A stretch of 64,000 nucleotides of DNA from UBA4408 sp002389785 (GTDB taxonomy: Bacteria; Bacteroidota; Bacteroidia; UBA4408): contig DAORJK010000003.1 of NCBI GenBank assembly GCA_035438985.1, forward strand, positions 124,001 to 188,000, in the 5' to 3' direction. Below are positions 52,315 through 61,827 of the stretch, in pieces. The position numbers and the translations under genes were made by a program. The notes beneath the pieces are model-generated. The model made no database searches, was not told where the DNA came from, and was given only the letters and a program-made list of their open reading frames with translations. Position 1 is the first letter of the stretch. Every line of letters starts with the position of its first letter.

Positions 52315-53538
52315 ATGTTTGACCGCGACAAATGGCAAGAAATTTTGGGAACCATCAGCAAAAATAAGCTGAGAACTTTTCTTACTGCCTTTAGTGTAGC
52401 TTGGGGAATTTTTATTTTAATTGTCTTGCTTGGAGCCGGACAAGGTTTAAGAAATGGAGCTGAGTCGCAGTTTTTGCGAGATGCTGTAAACAGTATAAAC
52501 ATTGAAGGCGGTCAAACAACCATGCCCTATAAGGGAATTCAGCCCGGAAAACGAATTCAACTCACTACTGAAGATTATTTGTTGGTACGTAACCTTTCCA
52601 AACATTTGGTGTATTCGAGCGCCGGCCTGGGAGGTTCTTCGGTAATGATGAGCTATAAACAACGCCACGGAGCCTACATGCTACGGTCGGTAATGCCCGA
52701 TCACGATTACCTTGAAAATGCAAGCATCACCAGCGGTCGCTTCATTAATGAACTCGATATTAAGGAACACCGAAAAGTGTGTTGCATTGGCTATCCGGTG
52801 CGCGACGAATTATTTGCTGATGAAAATCCAATTAATAAATTTATTGATGTAGCCGGCACCCAATACAAAGTTATTGGTGTTTTTACCGACCCCGGAAATG
52901 GTGACCTTACACGTATTTATGTTCCTTTAACTACTTATCAGCGCGCCTATGGAGGAACCAACAACATTGGAAATGTATGGGCAAGTATGGACGATGAGTC
53001 TTTTGAAAATGGAGATGCATTGGTGGAAGAAATTAGAACTACCTTGGCAACAAAACACAATTTTAATCCGGCCGATTTAAGTGCTGTTCGTGTTGAAAAC
53101 TGGAGCGAAGAGTACAAACGAATTATGACCATGCTCGATGGGATAAAAATTTTTATTTGGATTATTGGAGTTTTCACACTTATTGCAGGCATTGTTGGTG
53201 TGAGTAATATTATGATGATAATTGTAAAAGAACGCACCAAGGAAATTGGAATAAGAAAAGCACTGGGAGCAACACCATCTTCCATTGTTATGTTGATTGT
53301 TCAAGAATCTGTTTTTATTACTGCTGTAGCAGGATACATTGGACTTTTACTTGGAGTAGGTTTGTTACAGTTAATGAGCGATAATATTGAAGGAGATTTT
53401 TTTAAACATCCCGAAGTGAATTTTACCTTAGCTATTTCGGCTACTTTTATGATTATTGTTGCTGGTGCTTTAGCAGGATTTTTTCCGGCATTGCGTGCAG
53501 CCAGAGTTGAACCCATTGAAGCATTAAGAACTGAATAA
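52315..53538 (+). CDS. FtsX/MacB-type ABC permease, copy 1
   Basis: 407 residues. One N-terminal membrane helix, a ~210-residue periplasmic MacB-like core domain, and three C-terminal helices including the conserved V-S-N-I-M-M-I-I-V-K-E-R-T-K-E-I-G-I-R-K-A-L-G-A coupling region. Ends A-R-V-E-P-I-E-A-L-R-T-E, as in MacB-type permeases. Stop overlaps the next start by one base (TAATG). Confidence 0.93.
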   Translation: MFDRDKWQEILGTISKNKLRTFLTAFSVAWGIFILIVLLGAGQGLRNGAESQFLRDAVNSINIEGGQTTMPYKGIQPGKRIQLTTEDYLLVRNLSKHLVYSSAGLGGSSVMMSYKQRHGAYMLRSVMPDHDYLENASITSGRFINELDIKEHRKVCCIGYPVRDELFADENPINKFIDVAGTQYKVIGVFTDPGNGDLTRIYVPLTTYQRAYGGTNNIGNVWASMDDESFENGDALVEEIRTTLATKHNFNPADLSAVRVENWSEEYKRIMTMLDGIKIFIWIIGVFTLIAGIVGVSNIMMIIVKERTKEIGIRKALGATPSSIVMLIVQESVFITAVAGYIGLLLGVGLLQLMSDNIEGDFFKHPEVNFTLAISATFMIIVAGALAGFFPALRAARVEPIEALRTE

Positions 53539-54791
53539 TGTTAATCGACCGCGATAACTGGCAAGAAATATACGCAACCATTAAAAAGAACAAGTTGCGT
53601 ACTTTGCTTACTTCACTTGGAGTAGGTTGGGGAATTTTTATGTTGGTTATTATGCTGGGCGCAGGAAATGGCTTGAAAAACGGGGTAATGAATGATTTTA
53701 GCGGAACAGCTACGAACAGTTTTTTCATGTGGACCCAAAAAACCACAAAGCCTTACAAGGGCATGAAACCCGGGCGTAACTTCGATTTTAACAATGGCGA
53801 TGTCATTGCACTTTCGCAATTAAAAGAACTATCGGTAGTGTCTCCTCAAAATCAGTTAGGCGGTTGGCGAGGCGACAACAGTGTTGTAAGAGGATTGAAA
53901 ACCGGTAGTTTTCAGGTGAATGGCGCTTTTCCAAACATTGCTAAAATATCGCAAGTAAAAATTATTGAAGGTCGCTTTATTAATGAAAATGATATTCGCG
54001 AAAAACGAAAAGTGTGTGTAATTGGGACACGAGTGAAAGAAGAATTGTTCACACAAAGCGAAAAAGCACCGGGCGAATATATACGCATCAATGGGGTGTA
54101 CTTTAAGGTAATTGGAGTATCAAAACCTGTTTCAAATGGAGGCGAGGCACGAGAAGAAGCTTCAAAAATTGTGGTTCCCTTTTCAACTTTTCAAAATGCC
54201 TTTAATTTTGGGGATGAAGTAGGTTGGTTTGCTATCTCTTCAGCTCCCGAATATTCAGCTGCTGAGGCCGAAGAAAAAGTGATGGCCATTGTGAAGGAAC
54301 GTCATAAAATTGCACCTGATGACAAGCAAGCCATCGGTAGCTGGAACATGGAAAAACAATACCTAAAAATGAAAGGACTATTTACCGGCATCAACCTGCT
54401 TATTTGGTTTGTTGGAATTGGAACCTTAATAGCAGGGGTTATTGGCATCAGCAACATTATGCTCATTGTTGTAAAAGAACGCACCAAAGAAATTGGTGTG
54501 AAACGAGCCCTTGGAGCAACCCCTTTTGCGGTAACTTCACAAATTATTATTGAGTCGGTTTTTTTAACTTCCTTGGCGGGATATTTTGGATTGGTTATCG
54601 GAATTTTGTTACTGGAAGGTGTAAACACCGCAATGGGTAACGATGTGCCCATGTTTAAAAATCCCACTGTTGATATTTCAGTTGCAATAATTTCACTTTC
54701 GGTGTTGGTATGTTGTGGCGCGCTTGCCGGATTAATACCAGCCCGAAGAGCTGTATCGGTTCACCCGGTTGAAGCATTGCGTGCAGAGTAA
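53538..54791 (+). CDS. FtsX/MacB-type ABC permease, copy 2
   Basis: 417 residues with the same plan as copy 1 (I-D-R-D-N-W-Q-E-I-Y-A-T-I ... I-S-N-I-M-L-I-V-V-K-E-R-T-K-E-I-G ... V-H-P-V-E-A-L-R-A-E). The periplasmic cores of the two differ strongly. One ATPase gene with two different permeases implies a heterodimeric permease. Translationally coupled to copy 1. Confidence 0.93.
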   Translation: MLIDRDNWQEIYATIKKNKLRTLLTSLGVGWGIFMLVIMLGAGNGLKNGVMNDFSGTATNSFFMWTQKTTKPYKGMKPGRNFDFNNGDVIALSQLKELSVVSPQNQLGGWRGDNSVVRGLKTGSFQVNGAFPNIAKISQVKIIEGRFINENDIREKRKVCVIGTRVKEELFTQSEKAPGEYIRINGVYFKVIGVSKPVSNGGEAREEASKIVVPFSTFQNAFNFGDEVGWFAISSAPEYSAAEAEEKVMAIVKERHKIAPDDKQAIGSWNMEKQYLKMKGLFTGINLLIWFVGIGTLIAGVIGISNIMLIVVKERTKEIGVKRALGATPFAVTSQIIIESVFLTSLAGYFGLVIGILLLEGVNTAMGNDVPMFKNPTVDISVAIISLSVLVCCGALAGLIPARRAVSVHPVEALRAE

Positions 54792-54818
54792 TTAAGTATA
54801 ATTAATTTAAAAAGGTTT

Positions 54819-55934
54819 ATGATAAAGAAGAGTTTAAAAATAATCATCGCACTGGCACTGCTAGGGGTTTTTATATGGACATTTTATTTTTTGTACAAAA
54901 AGTCGGAGCAAAGTCCGGTGATATTTCAAACAGTATCAGCATTTGATACCACCATTATTAAAAAAACAGTTGCAACCGGAAGTGTTATTCCTCGTCGCGA
55001 AGTAAATATGAAGGCACAAGTGTCGGGCATTGTTGAAAAAATGTACGTTGTTGCCGGACAAGAAATTAAACAAGGCGACATCATTGCCAAGATTAAAATT
55101 ATTCCCAATATGTTGAATTTAGCAAACGCCGAATCGCGCGTGAATCAAGCTAAAATTAGTTTCGACAACGCCTTGGTTGAATACGATAGATATGCTTTAC
55201 TTTTGAAACAGCAAGTAATTGCAGCAGCAGAACTTTTACCTTATGAATTAAAACGAAATTCATCAAAGGAAGAATTGGATGCAGCCGAAAACAATTTACA
55301 ACTCATTAAAGAAGGAGTTACAAAGAATGCAGGAAAAGCCACCAATACGCTTATACGAAGCACCATTAGTGGAATGGTGCTGGATGTTCCTATTAAAGAA
55401 GGGAGCAGTGTAATTGAAAGCAATACCTTTAATGAAGGTACCACCATTGCCTCGGTTGCCAACATGGGCGAAATGATTTTTGAAGGAAAACTGGATGAAA
55501 GCGAAGTGGGAAAAATTAAACAGGGAATGAATCTAGTGCTCACCATTGGCGCTATTGATTCTGAAAGTTTTTCAGCTACGCTTGAGTATATTTCACCTAA
55601 AGGAATTACTGAAAATGGTGCAATTCAATTTTTAATTCGTGCTGCATTGGGCAAAAATAATGGCAACTCATTTTTACGTGCTGGTTATAGTGCGAATGCC
55701 GACATTATTTTAGATAAAAAAGAAGCTGTTTTGTCGCTACCTGAATCGGTTTTGCAATTTGAAAAAGATAAAACCTTTGTAGAAGTTGAAATTGCTCCCA
55801 ATAAATTTGAAAAGCGCTATTTAAAAACCGGAATATCGGATGGAGTAAATATTCAAGTACTAGAAGGCATCAGCAAAAGCGAAAAAGTTAAAGTTCCCGA
55901 AATGAATGGTATGGGGGCTGAGAAACAAGGTTAA
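54819..55934 (+). CDS. HlyD/MacA-type periplasmic adaptor
   Basis: 371 residues. One N-terminal membrane helix (about 6-27), then the membrane-fusion plan: biotinyl-lipoyl halves (V-N-M-K-A-Q-V-S-G-I-V ... R-S-T-I-S-G-M-V-L-D-V-P-I-K-E-G-S-S-V) flanking a short helical hairpin, and a beta-barrel domain. Completes the MacAB-like system. No TolC-like outer-membrane gene is adjacent. Confidence 0.92.
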   Translation: MIKKSLKIIIALALLGVFIWTFYFLYKKSEQSPVIFQTVSAFDTTIIKKTVATGSVIPRREVNMKAQVSGIVEKMYVVAGQEIKQGDIIAKIKIIPNMLNLANAESRVNQAKISFDNALVEYDRYALLLKQQVIAAAELLPYELKRNSSKEELDAAENNLQLIKEGVTKNAGKATNTLIRSTISGMVLDVPIKEGSSVIESNTFNEGTTIASVANMGEMIFEGKLDESEVGKIKQGMNLVLTIGAIDSESFSATLEYISPKGITENGAIQFLIRAALGKNNGNSFLRAGYSANADIILDKKEAVLSLPESVLQFEKDKTFVEVEIAPNKFEKRYLKTGISDGVNIQVLEGISKSEKVKVPEMNGMGAEKQG

Positions 55935-55962
55935 AAATTGAACAAGAAGCGTCCTTTTTTTA

Positions 55963-58437
55963 CTATAATTGAGCTCTTTGGCGCGTAACTCGGATTTCGG
56001 TGCGCCGATTTTGTCGATGTTCCTCTTCGCTACATGGAACAAAATCTTTGCAGCGGTTCGTAAGATCTGTTTCACCAAACCCATGTCCAATAATGCGTTC
56101 AGCATCACCCCCTTTTGCAATAATGTAAGCAACAGCAACATCGGCGCGCTTTTGCGAAAGCTGTAAGTTAAACACGGCATCGGCGCGTGAATCGGTATGT
56201 GAGTTTAATTCAATTAAAATTGAAGGATAGTTTTTTAACAATACAACCACTTTGTCCAATTGTGCTGTTGCTTCGGCTTTTAACTCGTACTTTCCTAATT
56301 CGTAATACAAACTTTCAATGAACATACCTTCTTTTACACTGGTTTTGTAATTGCTTTTCTCAGGATTATACGCCGAAAGTTTATTGAAATCGTATGCTTC
56401 GTTTTCAAACTTAAAATAGCCCTCCGAATCGGTTTTCATCGTTTTCAACACCGCACCACGAACGCCTCCCATGCTAATGGTAGCAGCTGTTACCGGTTCA
56501 TTGTCTTTACCATTGACCAAAATCTTACCATACACCCTACTCTTGTTTTGCTGATTGAGCAATGGATGGCTATCATCGATGAGTATTACATAGGTTAAAT
56601 CTTTGGGCATATTTTCAAAACGAAACATGCCCGACTCGTTGGTGGTTGTTTGTTTTAATGTGTTGCCGTCTGCATCCGCAAGGATTACTTCCATTCCTTG
56701 CACCACCTGCTTAAAATTTTCACCCACTTGCACCCTTCCAATTATACTTACCACCTTTCTTACTGAGAAAAGCAAATCGGTTGCATCCATTTCGGTCATG
56801 TTAATTTGATCGGCTTGCAACTCCTGAAAGTCAAAGTAACCATTTACATCTGCCGACATTTCCTGCACTACTTCAGCTTGCTTATTCTTAACTACAATTT
56901 TAGCATTCACGGCAGGACTTCCATCATTGTAAATTAAACGCCCATAAGCTTCTGATGTTTTTCCTAATAAATTCAAAGCGACGTCATCGTTTACAAATTC
57001 AACAACATAGGTTTCGTCAGGGTTTAGATGTTGAAAAACAAAACCACCATAAGCATCGGTTGTAGTTGTTTCTACCACTTGTCCTTTTGAGTTTACCAAC
57101 TTTATCAAGGTATTAGCTGCCGGGTCTAGCTTATTGAGCATTACTTTACCCCACAAGGATGTAATTTTTTCCTCACTAATTTTTGTGCGGAATTCATAAA
57201 TGTCATCATCGCCCTTTCCTCCTTCGCGATTACTCGAAATGTAGCCCTTTTTGTTTGCGACTGTAAACACCAAACCAAAATCATCCTTGGGCGAATTCAA
57301 CGGCATTTGCATGTTAGTAACCGAAGTCCATTTTTTATTTACCTGTCGGGTCGAAAAAATATCTAAGCCTCCAAATCCAATTTGTCCATCGCTTGAAAAA
57401 TACAAGGTTCCATCTTCAGCGGCATAGGGAAACATTTCATTTCCCGGTGTATTCACTTGTCCGCCTAAATTTTTAAAATTACTCCAAGTATTTCCTTCAC
57501 GCTTGCACACATACAAATCCATCCCACCAAAACCACCCGGCATATCGCTCGAAAAAAACAAATATTGTCCATCAGCCGAAACGCTGGGATGCATGAACGA
57601 ACAATTAATGCAATTCAAAAAAAACGATACCGGCTCGGTCCATTTCCCTTTATCCAGTTTTGAGAAAAATATTTTAGGTCGGTTTACATTCGCTTTTGTT
57701 TTAGGATCGTACACATTGTCAATGCGTGTAAAGTACATCACATTTTGAGCAGGATTAAAAGACACAGGACCATTGTGAAACTCTGTATTAATCTTACTAG
57801 AAATCAATTCGGGTTTTGCATACTGTGGCTCACCACCGTTGCTTTTTATCTCGGAATAATACACCGAAACATACGGCTTATTGGTCCATCCAAAAGTATT
57901 ATCGTTTATAAAATCCTTGCGCCTTTCCGATACAAATACGAGTCCGTCTTTGTATGGGATTGGACAAAAATCAGAGATGGAAGTATTGAGTGCTTCCAAG
58001 TTATAGACTACAAAAGTCTGGGGTTTAATAGTCCAAAGTCGAGTAATTGTAAGGTTATTAATTTCACGTTTGGCGCGTTCATCCTTCGGAACTTTTTGTG
58101 CATAAGCCAAGTATTGATCCTTGGCTTCATTGGGTTTTCGATTACTTTTTAGTATTTCACCATAGTACAAATGATTCACCGGATTGATGTTTCGCATACC
58201 CAGCAAACGATCGTACTTTTGTTCAGCACTATCGTATTCATTCGTCATGCGATAACTATTGGCTAGCTTTTCAGCGACTTCCTTTTTATGGTGCTTGGTT
58301 TTATATTCAATGCGCTCGTACTTCGGAATTGCTTTGGCATAACTGTAGTTTTTATAATACTCATTTGCTTGTTTCAACTGCGCAAATAACTGCGGAGCTG
58401 ATGTCAAGCACGTAAGTAAAATTAAAATTCGTTTCAT
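55963..58437 (-). CDS. PorE-like OmpA-family protein (TPR, PD40, CRD, OmpA)
   Basis: 824 residues from ATG 58437 (a TTG nine bases earlier is in frame). Signal peptide MKRILILLTCLTSAPQLFAQ, TPR-like helices (about 20-135), PD40 beta-propeller repeats (D-G-Q-Y-L-F-F-S-S-D-M-P-G-G, D-G-T-L-Y-F-S-S-D-G), several carboxypeptidase-regulatory-like units (I-Y-G-x-I/ V-Y-G-K-I), and a C-terminal OmpA domain (about 705-824: I-E-L-N-S-H-T-D-S-R ... R-R-T-E-I-R-V). This domain order is that of PorE, which tethers T9SS components to peptidoglycan. It follows the PorP/SprF gene closely, the standard pairing; whether it is PorE itself or a paralogue cannot be told. Confidence 0.88.
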   Translation of the reverse strand: MKRILILLTCLTSAPQLFAQLKQANEYYKNYSYAKAIPKYERIEYKTKHHKKEVAEKLANSYRMTNEYDSAEQKYDRLLGMRNINPVNHLYYGEILKSNRKPNEAKDQYLAYAQKVPKDERAKREINNLTITRLWTIKPQTFVVYNLEALNTSISDFCPIPYKDGLVFVSERRKDFINDNTFGWTNKPYVSVYYSEIKSNGGEPQYAKPELISSKINTEFHNGPVSFNPAQNVMYFTRIDNVYDPKTKANVNRPKIFFSKLDKGKWTEPVSFFLNCINCSFMHPSVSADGQYLFFSSDMPGGFGGMDLYVCKREGNTWSNFKNLGGQVNTPGNEMFPYAAEDGTLYFSSDGQIGFGGLDIFSTRQVNKKWTSVTNMQMPLNSPKDDFGLVFTVANKKGYISSNREGGKGDDDIYEFRTKISEEKITSLWGKVMLNKLDPAANTLIKLVNSKGQVVETTTTDAYGGFVFQHLNPDETYVVEFVNDDVALNLLGKTSEAYGRLIYNDGSPAVNAKIVVKNKQAEVVQEMSADVNGYFDFQELQADQINMTEMDATDLLFSVRKVVSIIGRVQVGENFKQVVQGMEVILADADGNTLKQTTTNESGMFRFENMPKDLTYVILIDDSHPLLNQQNKSRVYGKILVNGKDNEPVTAATISMGGVRGAVLKTMKTDSEGYFKFENEAYDFNKLSAYNPEKSNYKTSVKEGMFIESLYYELGKYELKAEATAQLDKVVVLLKNYPSILIELNSHTDSRADAVFNLQLSQKRADVAVAYIIAKGGDAERIIGHGFGETDLTNRCKDFVPCSEEEHRQNRRTEIRVTRQRAQL

Positions 58438-58448
58438 TGCCTTCAATG

Positions 58449-59381
58449 CTAATTGTATTTAAACAAACGTGGTGAAATCGTTTTTGCTTTGAAAAAATCT
58501 ATATCAAACCCTACAAAAAACTCGTGTGAGCCTTTGTTCGTTAACCCTAGTTTTTGAGTTGTTAAGTCGTAAGAATATCCAACTCTTATTAATTTAGAAA
58601 TATTATACTCGCCAATAAAAACAAGCGATTTGTTTGAGCGTATTCCCATTCCCAGCCAAATTTTTTCATCGAGTAAGAGGCTTGCATTTAGATCAAGGTT
58701 TACCGGCGCATTATTCGTGTAACGTATTACCACACTTGGTCTCAGTGTTATCATCGAATTTATTTCAATTGCTTTTCCTGCAGTGGCGATAATGTGTGGA
58801 GCCAATTGATTTGAAAAATTAGCCAACAAGGTGGTACTGTTGCTCGATTTGGTGGATAGTTGAGCTAGGGTAACACCGGCATAAAAACTACTGTTGTAAT
58901 AATACATACCAAAATCAAAAGCGGGTTTGAGCAAATGTGTGATAGCTCCCGAATTAAAAATATCGGCTTTATCCTTGTAATCTACTTTGCTCCAATCATA
59001 GTAATAATCGTATAGTCCTGCTCTTAATCCGAATGCCAATTTTCCTGAGTTAAGGCGAATTCTATAGGCAAACGAACCCACATATTGATTCATTGAGCAA
59101 GGACCTATTTTATCGCTGATAACATGTACACCAACTCCTAATTTTTTATTCTTCAAAGGACTATTGACACTGGCAGTAATGGTGGTGGGTGCACCATCAA
59201 AATTAACCCATTGATTGCGGTACAACAAAACAGTGCTAATAACTTCACGACTTCCAGCATATGCCGGGTTGAGCACTAAAGGATTAAACATGTATTGTGT
59301 AAACTGCGGAGTTTGTTGTGCTATGCCGAAATCGACAAAACAACAAAAGCAAACAAAAAAGCAATGTAATTTAACTCGCAT
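58449..59381 (-). CDS. PorP/SprF-family T9SS membrane protein
   Basis: 310 residues. A signal peptide and then the family hallmark Q-T-P-Q-F-T-Q-Y-M-F-N-P-L-V-L-N-P-A-Y-A-G-S-R lead into a 14-strand-like outer-membrane barrel with Y-R-N-Q-W-V-N-F-D-G-A-P. It ends in strands with G-x-S-Y-D-L-T and F-F-V-G-F-D-I-D-F. SprF-like proteins are needed to export specific type B sorted cargo. Lies between the type B cargo gene (six-base gap) and the OmpA gene (11-base gap). Confidence 0.93.
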   Translation of the reverse strand: MRVKLHCFFVCFCCFVDFGIAQQTPQFTQYMFNPLVLNPAYAGSREVISTVLLYRNQWVNFDGAPTTITASVNSPLKNKKLGVGVHVISDKIGPCSMNQYVGSFAYRIRLNSGKLAFGLRAGLYDYYYDWSKVDYKDKADIFNSGAITHLLKPAFDFGMYYYNSSFYAGVTLAQLSTKSSNSTTLLANFSNQLAPHIIATAGKAIEINSMITLRPSVVIRYTNNAPVNLDLNASLLLDEKIWLGMGIRSNKSLVFIGEYNISKLIRVGYSYDLTTQKLGLTNKGSHEFFVGFDIDFFKAKTISPRLFKYN

Positions 59382-59387
59382 GCAGTT

Positions 59388-60161
59388 TTAACGGGTTAAT
59401 TCAACCCATCCCTTGTATTTTTGATGGTCGATGGTTACTAAATAAAAATAAGTTCCTTCGGGTAAATCTTCGTTTTTTGAAGTGGTTCCACTCCACAGCA
59501 CTTCGCTGTTATTGTAGTTTTTACCTTGCCAAACAACATCGCCCCAGCGATTAAAAATAAAGACGGTATTGTTCGAAAATTCTTCAATACCATCAATTAT
59601 CCAAGCGTCGTTATGCTGATCGTTGTTGGGTGTAATTCCACTGTAAAAATGCAATGCACATGCTCCTTCATATTCAAGCTGAATACTTACCGTATCGCTT
59701 AGTTTAAAACCCCTAGCATCAGTCACAGTTACTGTATATGTTCCGGGTTTTAGATTTTTAATGGAACTAGTCGTTTCTCCTTCCGGCAGCCACAAAAATT
59801 GAAATGGACCTACTCCTGATTTAATAGAAACTTCAGCAAAGCCATTATCGGCGTTGAGGCAGGAAGATGATATAGTTGCGACAGAAAAGCTCAAACCTTT
59901 TTGTTGTGGTTGTTGAAAGCCTTGTGTAACGAAATGATTGCTCGAAAAAAAAGTTTGCACCGCTAGTTCTCCGGTAGATGCAGAAAGTGAAATTCCGGCG
60001 TTACTGCTGAAGTTTCCTGTGCTTCCCAATAGTTGAGGTGTAATACTTACCTGAGCAAATGCTGTTGGGTGTAACAAAAAAAACACAACAAGGCTACTTA
60101 AAAACCGGTAGTAGTTTTTGTTTTTTTGTAGTATTGGTTGTTGTGAAAACTCTGTCTTCAT
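59388..60161 (-). CDS. Small SprB-repeat protein with type B T9SS sorting domain
   Basis: 257 residues. Signal peptide region (about 15-38), a ~60-residue domain, one SprB-type repeat (about 92-165: S-C-L-N-A-D-N-G-F-A-E-V ... L-K-P-G-T-Y-T-V-T-V-T-D-A-R-G), and a type B sorting domain (I-T-P-N-N-D-Q-H-N-D-A-W ... F-N-R-W-G-D-V-V-W). SprB is the mobile gliding adhesin of Flavobacterium, paired with SprF; this is a minimal version beside its own PorP/SprF gene, so it is the likely cargo. Confidence 0.9.
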   Translation of the reverse strand: MKTEFSQQPILQKNKNYYRFLSSLVVFFLLHPTAFAQVSITPQLLGSTGNFSSNAGISLSASTGELAVQTFFSSNHFVTQGFQQPQQKGLSFSVATISSSCLNADNGFAEVSIKSGVGPFQFLWLPEGETTSSIKNLKPGTYTVTVTDARGFKLSDTVSIQLEYEGACALHFYSGITPNNDQHNDAWIIDGIEEFSNNTVFIFNRWGDVVWQGKNYNNSEVLWSGTTSKNEDLPEGTYFYLVTIDHQKYKGWVELTR

Positions 60162-60199
60162 GGTCGCTTTTGGTCAATTTCTTGAACCTGATAATTCGT

Positions 60200-61780
60200 T
60201 TAGGGTTTGTAAACCACAAAATTGAAATCTTTGTCAACCGGTGTTCCTGCTGAGTTGTAGGTTCTGATCTTAAATTTTCCCGGTAATGATCCCGTTAATG
60301 AATTGCTGGCAGCTATCTCACCGGGACCTGATGAAAGTGTTGCCAATACAGTAAAATTGATGGAATTAAAGCCATCAGTAAAATCTATTTCATACACGCC
60401 GGTTCCCAGTTTAAACAGTATAAAATTCCCTGAATTGGATGTTAAAATATTTCCATTTAAGTCAACCGAACCATAGGCAATAGGGAGCAAATCGGCATTG
60501 CTGGTATTGCTACGATTTACTTCATTCCCAAAGCCTCCGCTTACATTTATGGTTCCTTTTACGTCTAGCGTTTGAACGGGATTTTTTCCGATACCAACTC
60601 TACCATTGTTGTCAATAATCATTCGGGTGGCACTGCTGGTACTATCGTCGCGTGTGGTTTTAAATTCTAATACAGAACCGTTTCCACTTGTAGTAAACGC
60701 TTGCGAACTGCGACTTTCAATGGAGGCAGAAGGCGCAAAACTATTCCCGTTAAATCCCGAAAAAACAAGTTTTCCTAACAGATCGTTTGCTTGAACTGCA
60801 AGTGGTGTAACTTCTGTACCTCTAGCCAAACCAAGTTCCAATTGTCCTGCATTAATTCCTGCATTAAATGAAAATATGGATTGTTTGGCTGCAGCGTCAT
60901 GAATCGAAAATTTACTCCCGGGGTTATTAGTTCCAATTCCAATTCGGCCATTAGCCAATACACGTAAGCGTTCGGTATTATTGGTTTTTAGTATGAATGA
61001 AACCGAATCGGTAGTACCGATAAAATTAGCTGTAGCACTGGTAGCTGCATTCCCTGTGCGGCTCCAAGCATCCTGGCTGCCGGGTATCCCTTGCGGTCCT
61101 GTTGCTCCTGGCGGGCCTGCGACCCCTTGTATGCCTTGTGGTCCGGCCGGTCCCGTAAGTCCAATTGGACCTTGCTGTCCCGTTTGACCTTGTGGACCTT
61201 GAGGGCCTTGTGGACCCGGGTCTCCTTGTATTCCTTGTAAACCTTGCAAGCCCTGAGGCCCAGTAGCCCCTTGAATTCCCTGTGGACCGGTAAGACCGGT
61301 AGCACCTTGTGGACCGGGAGGACCTTGCGGGCCTTGAATACCTTGTGGACCAGGTAAACCCTGCGGACCATTTCCTGAAACTTTTGCATACAAAGCATAG
61401 GGAACCGACATAAATTGCGTAGTTCCCATGGAAACAAAATTGGTAGATGTAGCGCTTGTGTCGAGTAAAATTTCTAAAAAATAAGGTCCTGCAGCCCAGT
61501 TAATTGTTGCGAAATTAGTTGTGTCAATAGAACCAATTACCAGCGTAAATAGTCCAAACGGATTGGTACTCACCAAGTGATTTTCAGAGTAAACTATGGT
61601 TCCGCTGGCGTTGGATTGATGAATGGCTATTTGTACTGCCAGGGATTTGTTGATGAGTTCATTTCCGGCTGCATCTCGTGCAACAGCCTGATAATTGAGC
61701 CCTTGCGGAGATTGTGCTGGTGCAATATGCAGGTGTGCAATCCAAACTACAACAAGTAAAAAAGTTTTTAATCTATACAT
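60200..61780 (-). CDS. Collagen-like repeat surface protein
   Basis: 526 residues from ATG 61780. Signal peptide to about residue 23, then an N-terminal domain common in Bacteroidota secreted proteins (P-Q-G-L-N-Y-Q-A-V-A-R-D-A-A-G). About 33 uninterrupted Gly-x-y triplets follow (residues 138-236, DNA 61073-61369), rich in G-P-Q, G-I-Q and G-A-T. Next comes a fibre-like region (T-N-N-T-E-R-L-R-V-L-A-N-G-R-I-G-I-G) and a beta-rich C-terminal domain of about 100 residues. I see no T9SS sorting domain and no S74 domain. Expected to trimerise through the collagen stalk; head domain may resemble a C1q-like sandwich (inference). First gene of the operon with the type B cargo, PorP and OmpA genes. 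Confidence 0.88.
   Translation of the reverse strand: MYRLKTFLLVVVWIAHLHIAPAQSPQGLNYQAVARDAAGNELINKSLAVQIAIHQSNASGTIVYSENHLVSTNPFGLFTLVIGSIDTTNFATINWAAGPYFLEILLDTSATSTNFVSMGTTQFMSVPYALYAKVSGNGPQGLPGPQGIQGPQGPPGPQGATGLTGPQGIQGATGPQGLQGLQGIQGDPGPQGPQGPQGQTGQQGPIGLTGPAGPQGIQGVAGPPGATGPQGIPGSQDAWSRTGNAATSATANFIGTTDSVSFILKTNNTERLRVLANGRIGIGTNNPGSKFSIHDAAAKQSIFSFNAGINAGQLELGLARGTEVTPLAVQANDLLGKLVFSGFNGNSFAPSASIESRSSQAFTTSGNGSVLEFKTTRDDSTSSATRMIIDNNGRVGIGKNPVQTLDVKGTINVSGGFGNEVNRSNTSNADLLPIAYGSVDLNGNILTSNSGNFILFKLGTGVYEIDFTDGFNSINFTVLATLSSGPGEIAASNSLTGSLPGKFKIRTYNSAGTPVDKDFNFVVYKP
61073..61369 (-). repeat. Collagen-like Gly-x-y coding repeat
   Basis: About 33 consecutive nine-base codon triplets encoding Gly-x-y, GC-richer than its surroundings and internally repetitive. 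Such DNA can gain or lose whole triplets by slippage, changing stalk length without breaking the frame. Confidence 0.85.
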
Positions 61781-61790
61781 GTTCACTACC

Positions 61791-61823
61791 GTTACAGGTT
61801 GATTTTTTGCAATTGCCTGTAAC
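61791..61823 (-). promoter_or_regulatory. Dyad in leader of collagen-like operon
   Basis: Perfect eight-base arms GTTACAGG (61791-61798) and CCTGTAAC (61816-61823) separated by 17 bases, between the candidate -7 box and the start codon. Either an RNA hairpin at the 5' end of the message or a repressor site over the transcription start. Confidence 0.4.
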
Positions 61824-61827
61824 CAAA

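Noticed and set aside
60988..61437. 149-codon minus-strand open frame in the collagen-like region
   Set aside because: Off-frame reading of the Gly-x-y repeat, giving a lysine/valine-rich artefact of the repeat periodicity.
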